A stretch of DNA of 64,000 nt, from contig NZ_CP090975.1 of assembly GCF_021513215.1 (NCBI RefSeq), forward strand, positions 551,501-615,500, given 5' to 3'. Of this stretch, positions 44,285 to 53,476 are shown piece after piece. This DNA is from Suttonella sp. R2A3 (lineage in GTDB: Bacteria; Pseudomonadota; Gammaproteobacteria; Cardiobacteriales; Cardiobacteriaceae). Position numbers and translations under genes: made by a program. The notes under the pieces were generated by a model, which saw nothing but the letters and a program-made list of their open reading frames with translations, was not told the DNA's origin and made no database searches. Numbering within the stretch: the first letter of the stretch is position 1; each line of letters begins with the position of its first letter.

Positions 44285-45199
44285 TTATAACTTATAACTT
44301 GCCACTTCTACCGGCATACCACTTTTCTCGCGCACTACCGCTTGGATCACATCATCCGCCACATGATAGTTACTACCCTGTGTTTTCTCAGCAACAATCT
44401 TACGCGCCTGCGCTAGCGCTTCTTCAGGGGATATACCGTATTCTTCTAAAGGCTCGTGGTATTCCAAATACACGCTACCACCGTAGAACCCGACTTTCAT
44501 CGGCTGGTTAATGATATTCACGTTGGTGCCGTGATTGGTCATCGAAAAGAGCTCTTCAATCGCCTCAGGATATAAACGGATACAGCCGTGTGATACACGC
44601 ATCCCGACACCCCACGGCTTATTCGTGCCGTGCAATAAATAGCTTGGGTTACTCAGACGCATCGCAAATAATCCTAATGGATTATTAGGCCCTGCCGGCA
44701 CCACTGCTGGTAGTGGATCACCTTTTGCCGCATGCTCTGCGCGGATAGAGGCTGGCGGTGTCCAGGTTGGATTAGCACGTTTTTCTGTGATTTTCTGCAC
44801 ACCTAACGGCGTTTGCCAATCTTCACGACCGATCCCGACCGCATATACGTGAACCACGTTCTTACCCGGCGGATAATAATACAAACGCATTTCCGGCAGG
44901 TTGAGGACAATCCCTTCACGTGGCGCATCAGGCAAGATGTAACGAGAAGGGATCAGCACTTGTCGCCCTTCACCCGGATACCACACATCTACCCCAGGAT
45001 TCGCACGCTCCATCGCTTCAAAACCGACGCCAAATTCACGGCCAATGGCTGGTAGCGTATCCTCATCTTTCGCCTCAACGACACGCACTTTACCGACCAC
45101 ATTGATATCATTGGGTGGTAACGGCACTTCTTCAGCTTGTGCTGCAAATGCCAAACATGCCATGACACTGGTCAATGTCCATTTTTGCCACTTATTCAT
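44285..45199 (-). CDS. periplasmic L,D-transpeptidase (ErfK/YbiS/YcfS type)
   Basis: Exported enzyme of 304 residues acting on peptidoglycan, forming 3-3 cross-links or attaching Braun-type lipoprotein. Signal peptide ends LAFAAQA-EE. A LysM-like segment (about 35-80, VVEAKDEDTLPAIGREFGVG) precedes the YkuD domain (about 90-225), whose active site is HGTNKPWGVGMRVSHGCIRL with the nucleophile Cys. The role within the family is not fixed by sequence. Confidence 0.9.
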   Translation of the reverse strand: MNKWQKWTLTSVMACLAFAAQAEEVPLPPNDINVVGKVRVVEAKDEDTLPAIGREFGVGFEAMERANPGVDVWYPGEGRQVLIPSRYILPDAPREGIVLNLPEMRLYYYPPGKNVVHVYAVGIGREDWQTPLGVQKITEKRANPTWTPPASIRAEHAAKGDPLPAVVPAGPNNPLGLFAMRLSNPSYLLHGTNKPWGVGMRVSHGCIRLYPEAIEELFSMTNHGTNVNIINQPMKVGFYGGSVYLEYHEPLEEYGISPEEALAQARKIVAEKTQGSNYHVADDVIQAVVREKSGMPVEVASYKL

Positions 45200-45283
45200 T
45201 GTCTAACCCCAACCGCAAAAAAACGACCATTATAACGGTGAAGCAGTAGCTTTTATAGCATCACGCCATAGCTAAACAAGATT

Positions 45284-46936
45284 TCATGTCAGATTTAACC
45301 CATCTAACAGCGTGCGTAAATGCGTTAGAGACAAGCCGGCACGTTCCATTTGTTCTGGCGTACTACCTGACCCCAGCGGCTCATCAGGTAATCCACGAAC
45401 AACCACCGGCAGACGCACCTGGGTGTTAATCCAGGCTGCCAAATCATGACCAATCCCGCCCATCTGTACGCCACTCTCCACGATCAACACCCGATCGTGT
45501 GCTTTAACCAGCTGAGATAAACACGCTCGATCAAAGGGTTTGATGAAGCGTAAATTGACTAAAGTTGCGTCTTTTTCTTGCGCTAATGGCATGAGCGTCG
45601 CCAGCAGTTCACCAACCGCGATGATTAACCAACCGTGACCTCGTCGACACACCACCGCTCGTCCGTACTCAATCGGCTCATGACACGCTGGTTCATTTGG
45701 TAAATCGCGTGGATAGCGCAACAATACCGGTCCAGATTGCTCTTGCGCCCAATCGAGCATCATCGTGAGTTCACGAGCTGTGGCAGGAGCGGCCACACAA
45801 AGATTGGGTAGCGCTTTACTCATCACCATATCATAAGCACCAATATGCGTATCACCATCGCCACCAACCGCGCCTGCGCGGTCAACACATAACGTAACCG
45901 GAAGGTTTTGCAAGGCAATATCGTGTACCAGCTGATCATAGCCACGCTGCAAGAACGTCGCGTAGATGGCGATAATCGGTTTTTGTCCGGCTGCTGCTAA
46001 CCCAGCGGCAAAACTCAACGCGTGTTGCTCAGCAATCCCGACATCATGCACCCGTTCAGGGAAGTGTTTTAGCGCAGTGCTTAATCCAGAGCCCAACATC
46101 ATTGCCGGGGTAATCATATGGATGCGCGAATCTTGCGCCATTCGCTCAATCAGCCATGAGGACAACACTGACGCCGCAGATGTTGTATTAGATTGTTTTA
46201 CGGTATTCGCCGGCCGGCCATGCCAGGCTACAGGATCGGTTTCTGCTTCGATCAACCCTTTGCCTTTTTGGGTACGCACATGCCATAAAATCGGCTTGGT
46301 GATAGGCAACAGTGCGCGCAGCCGGCTAACTAACGCAGCAATATCATGACCATCATCGATACCGACATAATCCCAACCGAGCGAACGTGCGTAGGCTTCA
46401 AGATTTCCAAAGCGCTTCAGCGCGCCGACATTATCGTCAATCGAATAGCCATTGTCGTTAACTATCGCGAGCACGCCCCACCCTTTATCACCGATATGAT
46501 TAAGCGCTTCAAAAGTCATCCCGCAGGTCAGCGAACCATCGCCCATCAGCGCGATACTGCTTTGTCCAGCTGCCGCAAATCCTGCTGCTGCAGAGAGCGC
46601 ATTACCGGCATGCCCGCCTGCAAACGCGTCATAGGCTGACTCACTGCGTAGCGGAAATGGCGCTGCACCATCGGGTGCACGTACGCGTTGCATCTCCTGC
46701 CAACGGCCGGTTAATAGTTTGTGTGCGTACGCTTGATGTCCGACATCAAAACATACCGACGCATTTGGTGTATCCAACACATAATGCAGCGTGACTACCA
46801 GTTCCACAGCACCTAACGATGAGGCAAGATGCCCACCTTGCTTCGCGCAGATAGTAATAATTTCTTCGCGCAGAGTCTCACACACAGCAGGTAGCGCTGC
46901 GATGGGCTGTTTACGTAAGGTGTCTAGCTCGATCAA
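45284..46936 (-). CDS. dxs: 1-deoxy-D-xylulose-5-phosphate synthase, shortened form
   Basis: Thiamine-diphosphate enzyme of 550 residues, about 70 shorter than E. coli DXS, making the first intermediate of isoprenoids, thiamine and pyridoxal. Catalytic positions are present: His in GGHLASSLG, GDGSLTCGM to IVNDNGYSI for the cofactor, Glu in DVGIAEQHA, DRAG and His in DGDTHIGAYD. The loss is mainly after NVGAL, where only about 23 residues separate it from GHDIAAL. No ispA or other isoprenoid genes are adjacent. A diverged paralogue with another role is possible. Confidence 0.8.
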   Translation of the reverse strand: MIELDTLRKQPIAALPAVCETLREEIITICAKQGGHLASSLGAVELVVTLHYVLDTPNASVCFDVGHQAYAHKLLTGRWQEMQRVRAPDGAAPFPLRSESAYDAFAGGHAGNALSAAAGFAAAGQSSIALMGDGSLTCGMTFEALNHIGDKGWGVLAIVNDNGYSIDDNVGALKRFGNLEAYARSLGWDYVGIDDGHDIAALVSRLRALLPITKPILWHVRTQKGKGLIEAETDPVAWHGRPANTVKQSNTTSAASVLSSWLIERMAQDSRIHMITPAMMLGSGLSTALKHFPERVHDVGIAEQHALSFAAGLAAAGQKPIIAIYATFLQRGYDQLVHDIALQNLPVTLCVDRAGAVGGDGDTHIGAYDMVMSKALPNLCVAAPATARELTMMLDWAQEQSGPVLLRYPRDLPNEPACHEPIEYGRAVVCRRGHGWLIIAVGELLATLMPLAQEKDATLVNLRFIKPFDRACLSQLVKAHDRVLIVESGVQMGGIGHDLAAWINTQVRLPVVVRGLPDEPLGSGSTPEQMERAGLSLTHLRTLLDGLNLT

Positions 46937-47790
46937 CGGTAGCGCTTACCTTCGCGCTCGGCGAGATGCAGGACAAAACGATCCATCCAGCGTGTGGGCA
47001 ATAGACGACGCAGTATCGCCATAATCCAAGTGGCTTTGGTGACGTAATAGCGCGGTTTCGGGCGCTTCGCTTCCAGTGCATGGATTAATTTATCGACCAC
47101 CGCATCAGGCTCTAGGGTAAATGGCTCCGGTTTATCGCTTTCCAAGCGCTGAATCATATTCACATAGTGCATTTTGTGCAGGCTGTGTGAGGCATCGATC
47201 CAGTGTTGGAATTCTTTAAATGCGTTGTCGCGAAACTCGGTACGAATCGGGCCGGGCTCAATCAAGCTGACATAAACGCCACTGCCCGATAATTCCAAGC
47301 GCAAGGCATCACTTAGCCCTTCTAAGGCAAATTTCATCGAGCAATACGCGCCACGATAGCGCATCGCCGCCAAGCCAAGCACCGAGCTATTCTGGACAAT
47401 ACGGCCAGAGCCTTGCAGGCGCATTAACGGCAGCACGCGACGGGTGAGATCATGCCAACCTAGTAAACCATTATCGAGTTGATAGGCGAGCGCACTGCGC
47501 GATAAATCTTCTACCGCACCGGGAATGGCAAATGCGCCGTTATTAAACAGCGCATCGAGCCGCCCATCGGTATATTTCATCGTCCAATCCAGCGCCATAG
47601 TAATCGAATCTGGCGAAGCTAGATCAAGCTGAACAGCGGCAAGCCCTTCGCTTTTCAAGCGCTCAACGTCTGCCGCATCGCGCGCACTGGCAATCACTGT
47701 CCAACCGCGCTCATGTAAAGTGTGCGCTGCTCGGTAGCCAATCCCGCTCGAGCAACCGGTGATTAAAATACTGCGTGGTGTGTCACTCAT
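46933..47790 (-). CDS. short-chain dehydrogenase/reductase
   Basis: Rossmann-fold oxidoreductase of 285 residues. Nucleotide motif TGCSSGIGYRAA near the start, NNGAFA in place of NNAG, catalytic Ser in QNSSVLG and YCSMK as the YxxxK pair near residue 155. Extra C-terminal region after residue 230 is basic and may be membrane-associated. ATG chosen with AGGTGG upstream; it overlaps the hemH stop as ATGA, and its end overlaps dxs by 4 bases. Substrate unknown. Confidence 0.88.
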   Translation of the reverse strand: MSDTPRSILITGCSSGIGYRAAHTLHERGWTVIASARDAADVERLKSEGLAAVQLDLASPDSITMALDWTMKYTDGRLDALFNNGAFAIPGAVEDLSRSALAYQLDNGLLGWHDLTRRVLPLMRLQGSGRIVQNSSVLGLAAMRYRGAYCSMKFALEGLSDALRLELSGSGVYVSLIEPGPIRTEFRDNAFKEFQHWIDASHSLHKMHYVNMIQRLESDKPEPFTLEPDAVVDKLIHALEAKRPKPRYYVTKATWIMAILRRLLPTRWMDRFVLHLAEREGKRYR

Positions 47791-48881
47791 CGCGCCACCT
47801 TTTGTGTTTCTTCCCATTGTGCCCGTCTTGCTAATGCTTTTTGCGCGGCTTGATCATCTGGTGGTAAGCCTTGATCAAAAGCAGCCCAACCTTGCGTGTG
47901 TTGGCGCACCAGAGCACTCAATAAATCAATGTGCGCTGGGTCTTCATTTAAGCAGGGAATGTAATCATAGCGTTTGCCGCCGTTTTCTAAAAAGAGATTA
48001 CGGTTGCCTATCGCCATTTCTTCCAAGGTTTCCAAACAATCGGCGCTGAAGCCCGGACAGATCACACTCACACTCTCAATCCCTTGCGCTGGCAAGGCGG
48101 CAATTGTTTTATCGGCATAAGGCTGCAGCCACTCTTCACGACCAAAGCGCGATTGAAACACCAGTTGGTAGTCGTTTTCTGCAAGGCCCAACGCCTCAAC
48201 CACCAAACGTGTGGTTTTATGACATTGGCAAAAATACGGATCGCCTTCGAGCAAATAGCGCTTAGGTACGCCATGAAACGAAAACAACAGCTTTTGCGGT
48301 TGACCGTATTCATCAAAATGGCGCTGGATTGAATCAGCGAGTGCGTTGATATACAGCGGATGATCATGCCAACTGCGCACAAAGCGTAATTCTGGAACAT
48401 TGCGCTGCTTTTCAAGCGCCATAGCAACTCCGTCAAACACACTCGCAGTAGTCGCATCGGCGTATTGTGGATACATCGGCACCACTAACACTCGCTCAAC
48501 GCCTTGTTTGGCTAAAGCGGTCATTTTTTTATCAATCGACGGCTGACCATAGCGCATCGCATAATCAACCACCACATGATCTAAGCCTTGCGCAACAAAA
48601 CGTTCTTCTAAAGCAGCGACTTGTCGTTCGCTAATCACAATCAAGGGCGCGCCTTCATCCCACCAAATTTGCTCATAAGCCTGTGCGGATTTTTTTGGCC
48701 GAGTATTGAGCACAATACCATATAGTATCGGCAACCATTGCCAACGCGGTAAATCAATCACCCGTGGATCAGAAAGAAACTCGCGCAAATACGGACGCAA
48801 CGCCTGCTTTGTCGGTGCTTCCGGTGAGCCCAGGTTGATTAACAATACAGCGGTTTTCCCCGCTAGCGCCTCATGATTCAT
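47787..48881 (-). CDS. hemH: ferrochelatase
   Basis: Inserts iron into protoporphyrin IX, the last step of heme synthesis, 364 residues. Landmarks: LLINLGSPEAPTKQALRPYL at the N terminus, metal-site His in FSFHGVPKRYL near residue 195, FQSRFGREEWLQPY and CPGFSADCLETLEE with the conserved acidic residues. No cysteine cluster typical of a [2Fe-2S] ferrochelatase was noted. It begins the leftward hemH-SDR-dxs group. Confidence 0.95.
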   Translation of the reverse strand: MNHEALAGKTAVLLINLGSPEAPTKQALRPYLREFLSDPRVIDLPRWQWLPILYGIVLNTRPKKSAQAYEQIWWDEGAPLIVISERQVAALEERFVAQGLDHVVVDYAMRYGQPSIDKKMTALAKQGVERVLVVPMYPQYADATTASVFDGVAMALEKQRNVPELRFVRSWHDHPLYINALADSIQRHFDEYGQPQKLLFSFHGVPKRYLLEGDPYFCQCHKTTRLVVEALGLAENDYQLVFQSRFGREEWLQPYADKTIAALPAQGIESVSVICPGFSADCLETLEEMAIGNRNLFLENGGKRYDYIPCLNEDPAHIDLLSALVRQHTQGWAAFDQGLPPDDQAAQKALARRAQWEETQKVAR

Positions 48882-49026
48882 GCTTTATACATTCTCTTTT
48901 AACATTAAACGCTATTGTCGCTGAAAACCGAACAAATCACCACCACGATAAGGGAATTGCAACCATCCGTGTTAGATGAGTAGGCTAAAACCGCTCGTTA
49001 ACAAAGCCGTGAAAAAGCATTCAAGA

Positions 49027-50160
49027 CTATTTTTCTTCAAGCAAATATTCATAGCGGGCATCGGTCAGCGTTTTCATAAACGCCACTAAGGCATCAATTT
49101 TACGCTCAGTGAGTTTTTGTGCGCGCAAATCGTCTAAATCAATCGTCCCGGGGACTTCTGCCTCACGCCAAGGCTCACCTGTTTCAGGGTTAATGGTGCG
49201 CTCGGTATTGTTATACTTGTCGTAAAATTCAACGACTGTGCGTAAGTCTTTGAATACGCCGTTATGCATATACGGCCCGGTTATCGCCACGTTACGCAAG
49301 GTCGGCGTTTTGATTTTGCCATCGTACGTCGCATCATCGACTGCTGGATTCTCCAGTAAGCCATGATCAATATATGCCTCTCCTAACTCTGCGGCAGCAA
49401 TGATGTTCGGATTCGACGGCACACCAATATTGCGGTATTGATGGTTGGTGAATGGTTCTTGTGCTGCATCTTCGCGCTTGAGCATATGACACGTTGAGCA
49501 ATTGACATTCGCTTCCGAGAAAAACAGCGTGCGCCCTAAATCTTCTAGCACCGTAAGCTCATACTCACCACGCAAAAACCGGTCGTATTTACTGTCATAC
49601 GGCGAAAATAATTCGGTCTGCTCAAAAGCTTGGATCGCCTGTGTCATCGCCTGATAAGCAGTATCCGGGTCGTTGAGCACCGCTTCTCCATAGAGCGCTG
49701 GGAACGCTTCTTTATAGACAGCATTAGCGTTTAAGCGTTCAAAAACCGTTGCGGTATCGGGCATGCCCATTTCGGCTGGATTGAGCGGTGGACCAGCAGC
49801 TTGATCGGCTAAGGTTGCCGCGCGCCCATCCCAAAATTGACCACCAACGTATTCCCCAAGCGCTTCATCATAATGAAAGGCCGGAGATGTATTGGCATAG
49901 GCAGCGGTTGGTGCGTTCCGGTTTCCAAATGAATGACCATCATCTCCTAGAGAAGCAATCCCTAAGGCTGCTGTTTCGCGCCCATCGGTGAACGCGCGTG
50001 CAGGGTCGTGACAGGTGCTACATGATTGGCTGCGATTGAGCGACAGGTTGGCGTCAAAAAACAGTAGTTGTCCAAGATCGGCTTCAGTGAGTTCGTCGCC
50101 AAAACTTAACTGAATAGAACTTATGGCCAGTGCGATGATGATTGCTTGTTTCATAGTCAT
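49027..50160 (-). CDS. di-heme cytochrome c peroxidase/MauG-family protein of the imelysin operon
   Basis: Exported protein of 377 residues; signal peptide ends IQLSFG-DE. Two heme sites, CSTCH near residue 48 and again near residue 223 (NVNCSTCHMLK), with PTAAYANTSPAFHYDEALGEYVGGQFWDGR (two blocks) between. Differs from the stand-alone peroxidase at 32.3 kb in an added EYVGGQFWDG loop. GAGGAAAA precedes the ATG; a second ATG two codons on is possible. Its start lies within the end of the preceding hydroxylase frame. Electron partner unknown. Confidence 0.9.
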   Translation of the reverse strand: MTMKQAIIIALAISSIQLSFGDELTEADLGQLLFFDANLSLNRSQSCSTCHDPARAFTDGRETAALGIASLGDDGHSFGNRNAPTAAYANTSPAFHYDEALGEYVGGQFWDGRAATLADQAAGPPLNPAEMGMPDTATVFERLNANAVYKEAFPALYGEAVLNDPDTAYQAMTQAIQAFEQTELFSPYDSKYDRFLRGEYELTVLEDLGRTLFFSEANVNCSTCHMLKREDAAQEPFTNHQYRNIGVPSNPNIIAAAELGEAYIDHGLLENPAVDDATYDGKIKTPTLRNVAITGPYMHNGVFKDLRTVVEFYDKYNNTERTINPETGEPWREAEVPGTIDLDDLRAQKLTERKIDALVAFMKTLTDARYEYLLEEK

Positions 50161-51067
50161 TTTTCCTCAAAGAACGATAAATGAGTCGCCCACTCTCCTT
50201 AATAGGATATATTATCATTTTTATTATTGTATTGTATTTTTTAAATTGCCCTCGCCCCAAACCGATTTGCAGGTTTTTTTCTACTTCGTGATTACATTTC
50301 AAGCTGCCAAAGAGCCAGTCCCAAACCGCTAAATAACCGCCATAATTATGATGCATATGTTTGGTGGCATGATGAATTTGATGTTGTGCGGGAGAAATAA
50401 AAATATGCTCCAGCCATCGCCCATAACTCAGGCGCACCGGTGAATGGCGTAAATTTGCGCCCAGTGCAGAAAAAATAACAATAGTAATGTTGACCCCAAA
50501 GACAGTATAGAGGTTAAAGCGCGCACCAAATAACGCCATAAAAACCCCAGTGACCAACCCTGCACTGAAGGCATATCGCAGGCCAAACAAAATATTCTCT
50601 ACCGGGTGAACGCGATAAAAGCTCAGAGGATTCAACACTTCCGGTGAATGGTGAACCTTGTGAAAAGACCATAAAAAGCGATTGCTGTGTAGCCAACGGT
50701 GCAGCCAATAACGCGTAAAATCGCTGACCAAAAATAATGATACGGTGTATGCGATCACCAACCATTCATAACGAATCGGCCGATAAATGGGCTCCAAGAA
50801 CTGCGAGGAAAGCTGATAAGTGGCCATAGCGACTACCTGTGCTGAGAGCATTAACGGCGCAATCACTAACGCTTTAATCGCCCAGATAACAAAGAAATAG
50901 CCCACGTCCAAACGCGTATCACGGTGGGTTAGCCAACGTTTAATCGCTGAAATTTGCGGCAGTTTTCGGTATTGAATGAAACTAAGCATCAGCGCTAATA
51001 ATACAGAGGTTACTAAATACCCCCAGTACAAACGCTCGCTTGGATCATTCAGATACCACGCCATCAT
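50084..51067 (-). CDS. membrane fatty-acid hydroxylase/sterol desaturase superfamily protein
   Basis: Inner-membrane di-iron enzyme of 327 residues with about five helices. The eight-histidine pattern is visible: HRWLH (near residue 128), HKVHH, and HQIHH (near residue 232) plus flanking His. Family members hydroxylate or desaturate lipids with oxygen. The C-terminal tail after the last His box is basic and its last 25 codons lie over the start of the next gene in another frame. TGATG overlap with the imelysin gene upstream. No obvious lipid pathway genes nearby. Confidence 0.85.
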   Translation of the reverse strand: MMAWYLNDPSERLYWGYLVTSVLLALMLSFIQYRKLPQISAIKRWLTHRDTRLDVGYFFVIWAIKALVIAPLMLSAQVVAMATYQLSSQFLEPIYRPIRYEWLVIAYTVSLFLVSDFTRYWLHRWLHSNRFLWSFHKVHHSPEVLNPLSFYRVHPVENILFGLRYAFSAGLVTGVFMALFGARFNLYTVFGVNITIVIFSALGANLRHSPVRLSYGRWLEHIFISPAQHQIHHATKHMHHNYGGYLAVWDWLFGSLKCNHEVEKNLQIGLGRGQFKKYNTIIKMIIYPIKESGRLIYRSLRKNDYETSNHHRTGHKFYSVKFWRRTH

Positions 51068-52056
51068 CAATCCCCATCAGCATCCAATATTTTCGCCACC
51101 ACATCAAGCGATTTCACCAAATGTTGGTAGTAATCGGTTTGTAGCGCACTCATCGCGTCAAATAGCGCTTGTGCATTCTCTGGCGTCAAATCTTCGCCAA
51201 CCTCCATGACCTCAGCAGCAGCAATCGCGGTCAACAAATCGCCTTGTGCTAAGGCAATCGCTTCATCAGCGCCATGATTATAGGCAATTGTTGCTAAATT
51301 CGGTTGTGCGTCCTCACCAATCATTTGCTGATGCGTGGCCAAAATCGCGCGGATCGCTGGCAGCGACTGACCGCTTAAGCGATATTCCGCACGTGCAGGA
51401 TCAGGGGAACCACCATATTTACGCGATAAGCCTGCCGGATCCCCTACCCGCCATTCGCGTGTTTTATACACACTTTCAACCAGCGCATTAAGCAGGAGCG
51501 CGGTAGATTTATCCGGATTATTCATATAATCACCTTGCGCGTCATCAAGCACTTGCGCAATATCACCAAAACGACGACAGAGATTATCCGTGGCCACTTG
51601 GGCAAACGCTAACTGACGTGGGCTTTTCGCCTCTTGATAAAGCAAATACTCCAGTGCACCGATCGTTTTGTAGGCATTTTTGAATAACGCCGTTTTCGGC
51701 TCACTGTCGCCATCAAGCGCGCGCGCTAACGATTGATTAATATCCTCGTTGCCCATATGGAACATATCGATATAGGTGGGAAAATCAATCGCCGCCACAT
51801 CGATGCTGCCGAGCATATAGGTTGCTTCTACCTGCTTCCAAGCCACCACCAGCTCGCTAAAAGCGGTTTCATAGGGCAAACCTTCTATGCCACCACCAAG
51901 GGCTTCTTGCAAACTGCTGCAAGCACCAATTGCTTGTGCAGCATTGGTTTTAAGCACTTGATCATAGATGCCCGCGAGCGCCTCATCATCGCTATAAGAT
52001 TCAGCGTGGATTAATGAAGAACACACTAAGGTAAGGGCAAGCAAAATCGGTTTCAT
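51067..52056 (-). CDS. imelysin-family periplasmic protein lacking the motif His
   Basis: Exported protein of 329 residues of the M75 imelysin/insulin-cleaving family. The signal peptide ends SSLIHA-ES. It has the family core AFSELVVAWKQVEATYMLG near residue 66 and YLLYQEAKSPRQLAF near 139. At the GxHxxE site the sequence reads TIGALEYLL, with Gly where His is expected, so metal binding there is doubtful. It overlaps the upstream di-heme gene by 4 bases. Probably iron-related and non-proteolytic. Confidence 0.85.
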   Translation of the reverse strand: MKPILLALTLVCSSLIHAESYSDDEALAGIYDQVLKTNAAQAIGACSSLQEALGGGIEGLPYETAFSELVVAWKQVEATYMLGSIDVAAIDFPTYIDMFHMGNEDINQSLARALDGDSEPKTALFKNAYKTIGALEYLLYQEAKSPRQLAFAQVATDNLCRRFGDIAQVLDDAQGDYMNNPDKSTALLLNALVESVYKTREWRVGDPAGLSRKYGGSPDPARAEYRLSGQSLPAIRAILATHQQMIGEDAQPNLATIAYNHGADEAIALAQGDLLTAIAAAEVMEVGEDLTPENAQALFDAMSALQTDYYQHLVKSLDVVAKILDADGD

Positions 52057-53402
52057 AAAGCCTCCAAAAAGCTGAGAATCTGTTGTCGCTGCGCGGCAGG
52101 TAAGGCACTAAAGCGATCACGTACCGCCTCTGCTTCACCACCATGCCATAAAATAGCCGCCAACGGTGTGGCTGCGCGTGCATCATGTAAAAAACGCTCA
52201 CCAGCCCGTATTCGATAACCCATACCCCACAATGGGGTTGTACGCCATTCAAACGTATCAGCATCAAATTCTGGTCGCCCATCGGCTAAATTCACGCCCA
52301 TATCATGAAGTAAGAAATCACTATACGGGGCAAACTCAAGCCCTTCACGGGTGCGTTGGAGTGGGCTATGACAGGTCGCGCAACCTATCTCTGTGAATAA
52401 CGTCTTTCCTGATTGCGCTTCTTCACTGAGCGATACAGGGCGTGGCGCCTTAAACGATCGGACATAAGCCACAATCGCTTGTAAGCGCATTTCTGGTAAA
52501 TCAAAATCACCCAGTGGACTTGGTCGACCTCTTGGTGCTGCTAAACATTCAGTTTGTGACTGTGTGCACAATTCTTCAGGGAACAAGGGGTTGGTTAAGC
52601 CCATATCGTGCGCTGCCGCATCCGCAGTTTGTTGTAAAACGGTGGGTTGACCTGCTTTCCAACCATATTTACCGACACGTGAGCTATCACTCACTATGTC
52701 ATGCACCCAATTCACCCGCCCAGAGATGCCATCACCATCGCTATCTTCAGGGTCAGCAGCCTCTAGCAAATCTTGCGGGTCAATCTTGGCAATCAAGCCC
52801 ATGCCGGTTAAAGGTAGCGCCTGGCGTAGAGCAAATTGACTCTTAGGATGTAGGTCGCCATATTGTTGATTACTCAAATACGGCACAAATACCTCTAGCG
52901 TTTCTTCTGTACCATCCGGAAAGCTAAAGATGCGCTCAACCCGCTCTAAATGGGTATTTGCTTCATGGGGCACAGCACCCGTGCCATTAATCGAAATTTG
53001 CCGGCCATAAGACGGATCTGCAATGTTGATCTCATCAGCGCGACGCGCTCCATGTAACTCAGGTTGCGCTAACTTAAACACCAGTGCACGCAATGGCTCA
53101 CCCTTATCATTAATCGCCATCCCACCGCTGTTATTTTGATGACAACTGGCGCAGGTATTGGCGCTAAATAGTGGCCCTAATCCATCTCGCGCGGTCGTCG
53201 CACTAGGCGCCACCACCCACGGGATTGAGAAAAATGAGCGTCCTAAAATAAATTGATCGAGCGTCGCATCATCGAGTGACTCTAATCGTTGTGCCATCGG
53301 TCGCTCACTGCTCGTATCGCTAAACCACTCATCAGGGGAAGCGACTACCCATGAACATAACCCCAAAGCCCCTAATATCAATACGCGACGGTAATCCATC
53401 AT
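52053..53402 (-). CDS. di-heme oxidoreductase, DHOR/COG3488 family
   Basis: Periplasmic di-heme cytochrome of 449 residues, distantly related to MauG and peroxidases, often annotated thiol oxidoreductase. Signal peptide then DEWFSDTSSERPMAQRLESLD. Heme sites are CASCHQNNSGG near residue 98 and CATCHSPLQ near residue 330, and NGTGAVPHEANTH and WRTTPLWGMGYRI are conserved in the family. The ATGATG start is preceded by AAAGGCAG. Function undefined; genomic pairing with imelysins suggests iron or redox handling at the cell envelope. Confidence 0.88.
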   Translation of the reverse strand: MMDYRRVLILGALGLCSWVVASPDEWFSDTSSERPMAQRLESLDDATLDQFILGRSFFSIPWVVAPSATTARDGLGPLFSANTCASCHQNNSGGMAINDKGEPLRALVFKLAQPELHGARRADEINIADPSYGRQISINGTGAVPHEANTHLERVERIFSFPDGTEETLEVFVPYLSNQQYGDLHPKSQFALRQALPLTGMGLIAKIDPQDLLEAADPEDSDGDGISGRVNWVHDIVSDSSRVGKYGWKAGQPTVLQQTADAAAHDMGLTNPLFPEELCTQSQTECLAAPRGRPSPLGDFDLPEMRLQAIVAYVRSFKAPRPVSLSEEAQSGKTLFTEIGCATCHSPLQRTREGLEFAPYSDFLLHDMGVNLADGRPEFDADTFEWRTTPLWGMGYRIRAGERFLHDARAATPLAAILWHGGEAEAVRDRFSALPAAQRQQILSFLEAL

Positions 53403-53421
53403 CACTGCCTTTTTATTATGC

Positions 53422-53458
53422 AAAAACCTCGACTGCAAGAGAAGCAACCGAGGTTTTT
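53422..53458 (-). terminator. intrinsic terminator/attenuator inside the imelysin operon
   Basis: Leftward, AAAAACCTCG and CGAGGTTTTT pair around a 17-base loop, ending in T. It lies between the first imelysin gene and the di-heme gene, so it may lower expression of the downstream four genes rather than end the operon. Confidence 0.6.
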
Positions 53459-53476
53459 TTACGAAACGCTTTAAAA

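Noticed and set aside
44266-44511. Rightward 81-codon frame
   Set aside because: Antisense to the L,D-transpeptidase gene, starting just past the shared terminator.
48882-49026. Possible small gene between hemH and the peroxidase gene
   Set aside because: No frame with a ribosome site and no convincing RNA structure found in this 145-base gap.
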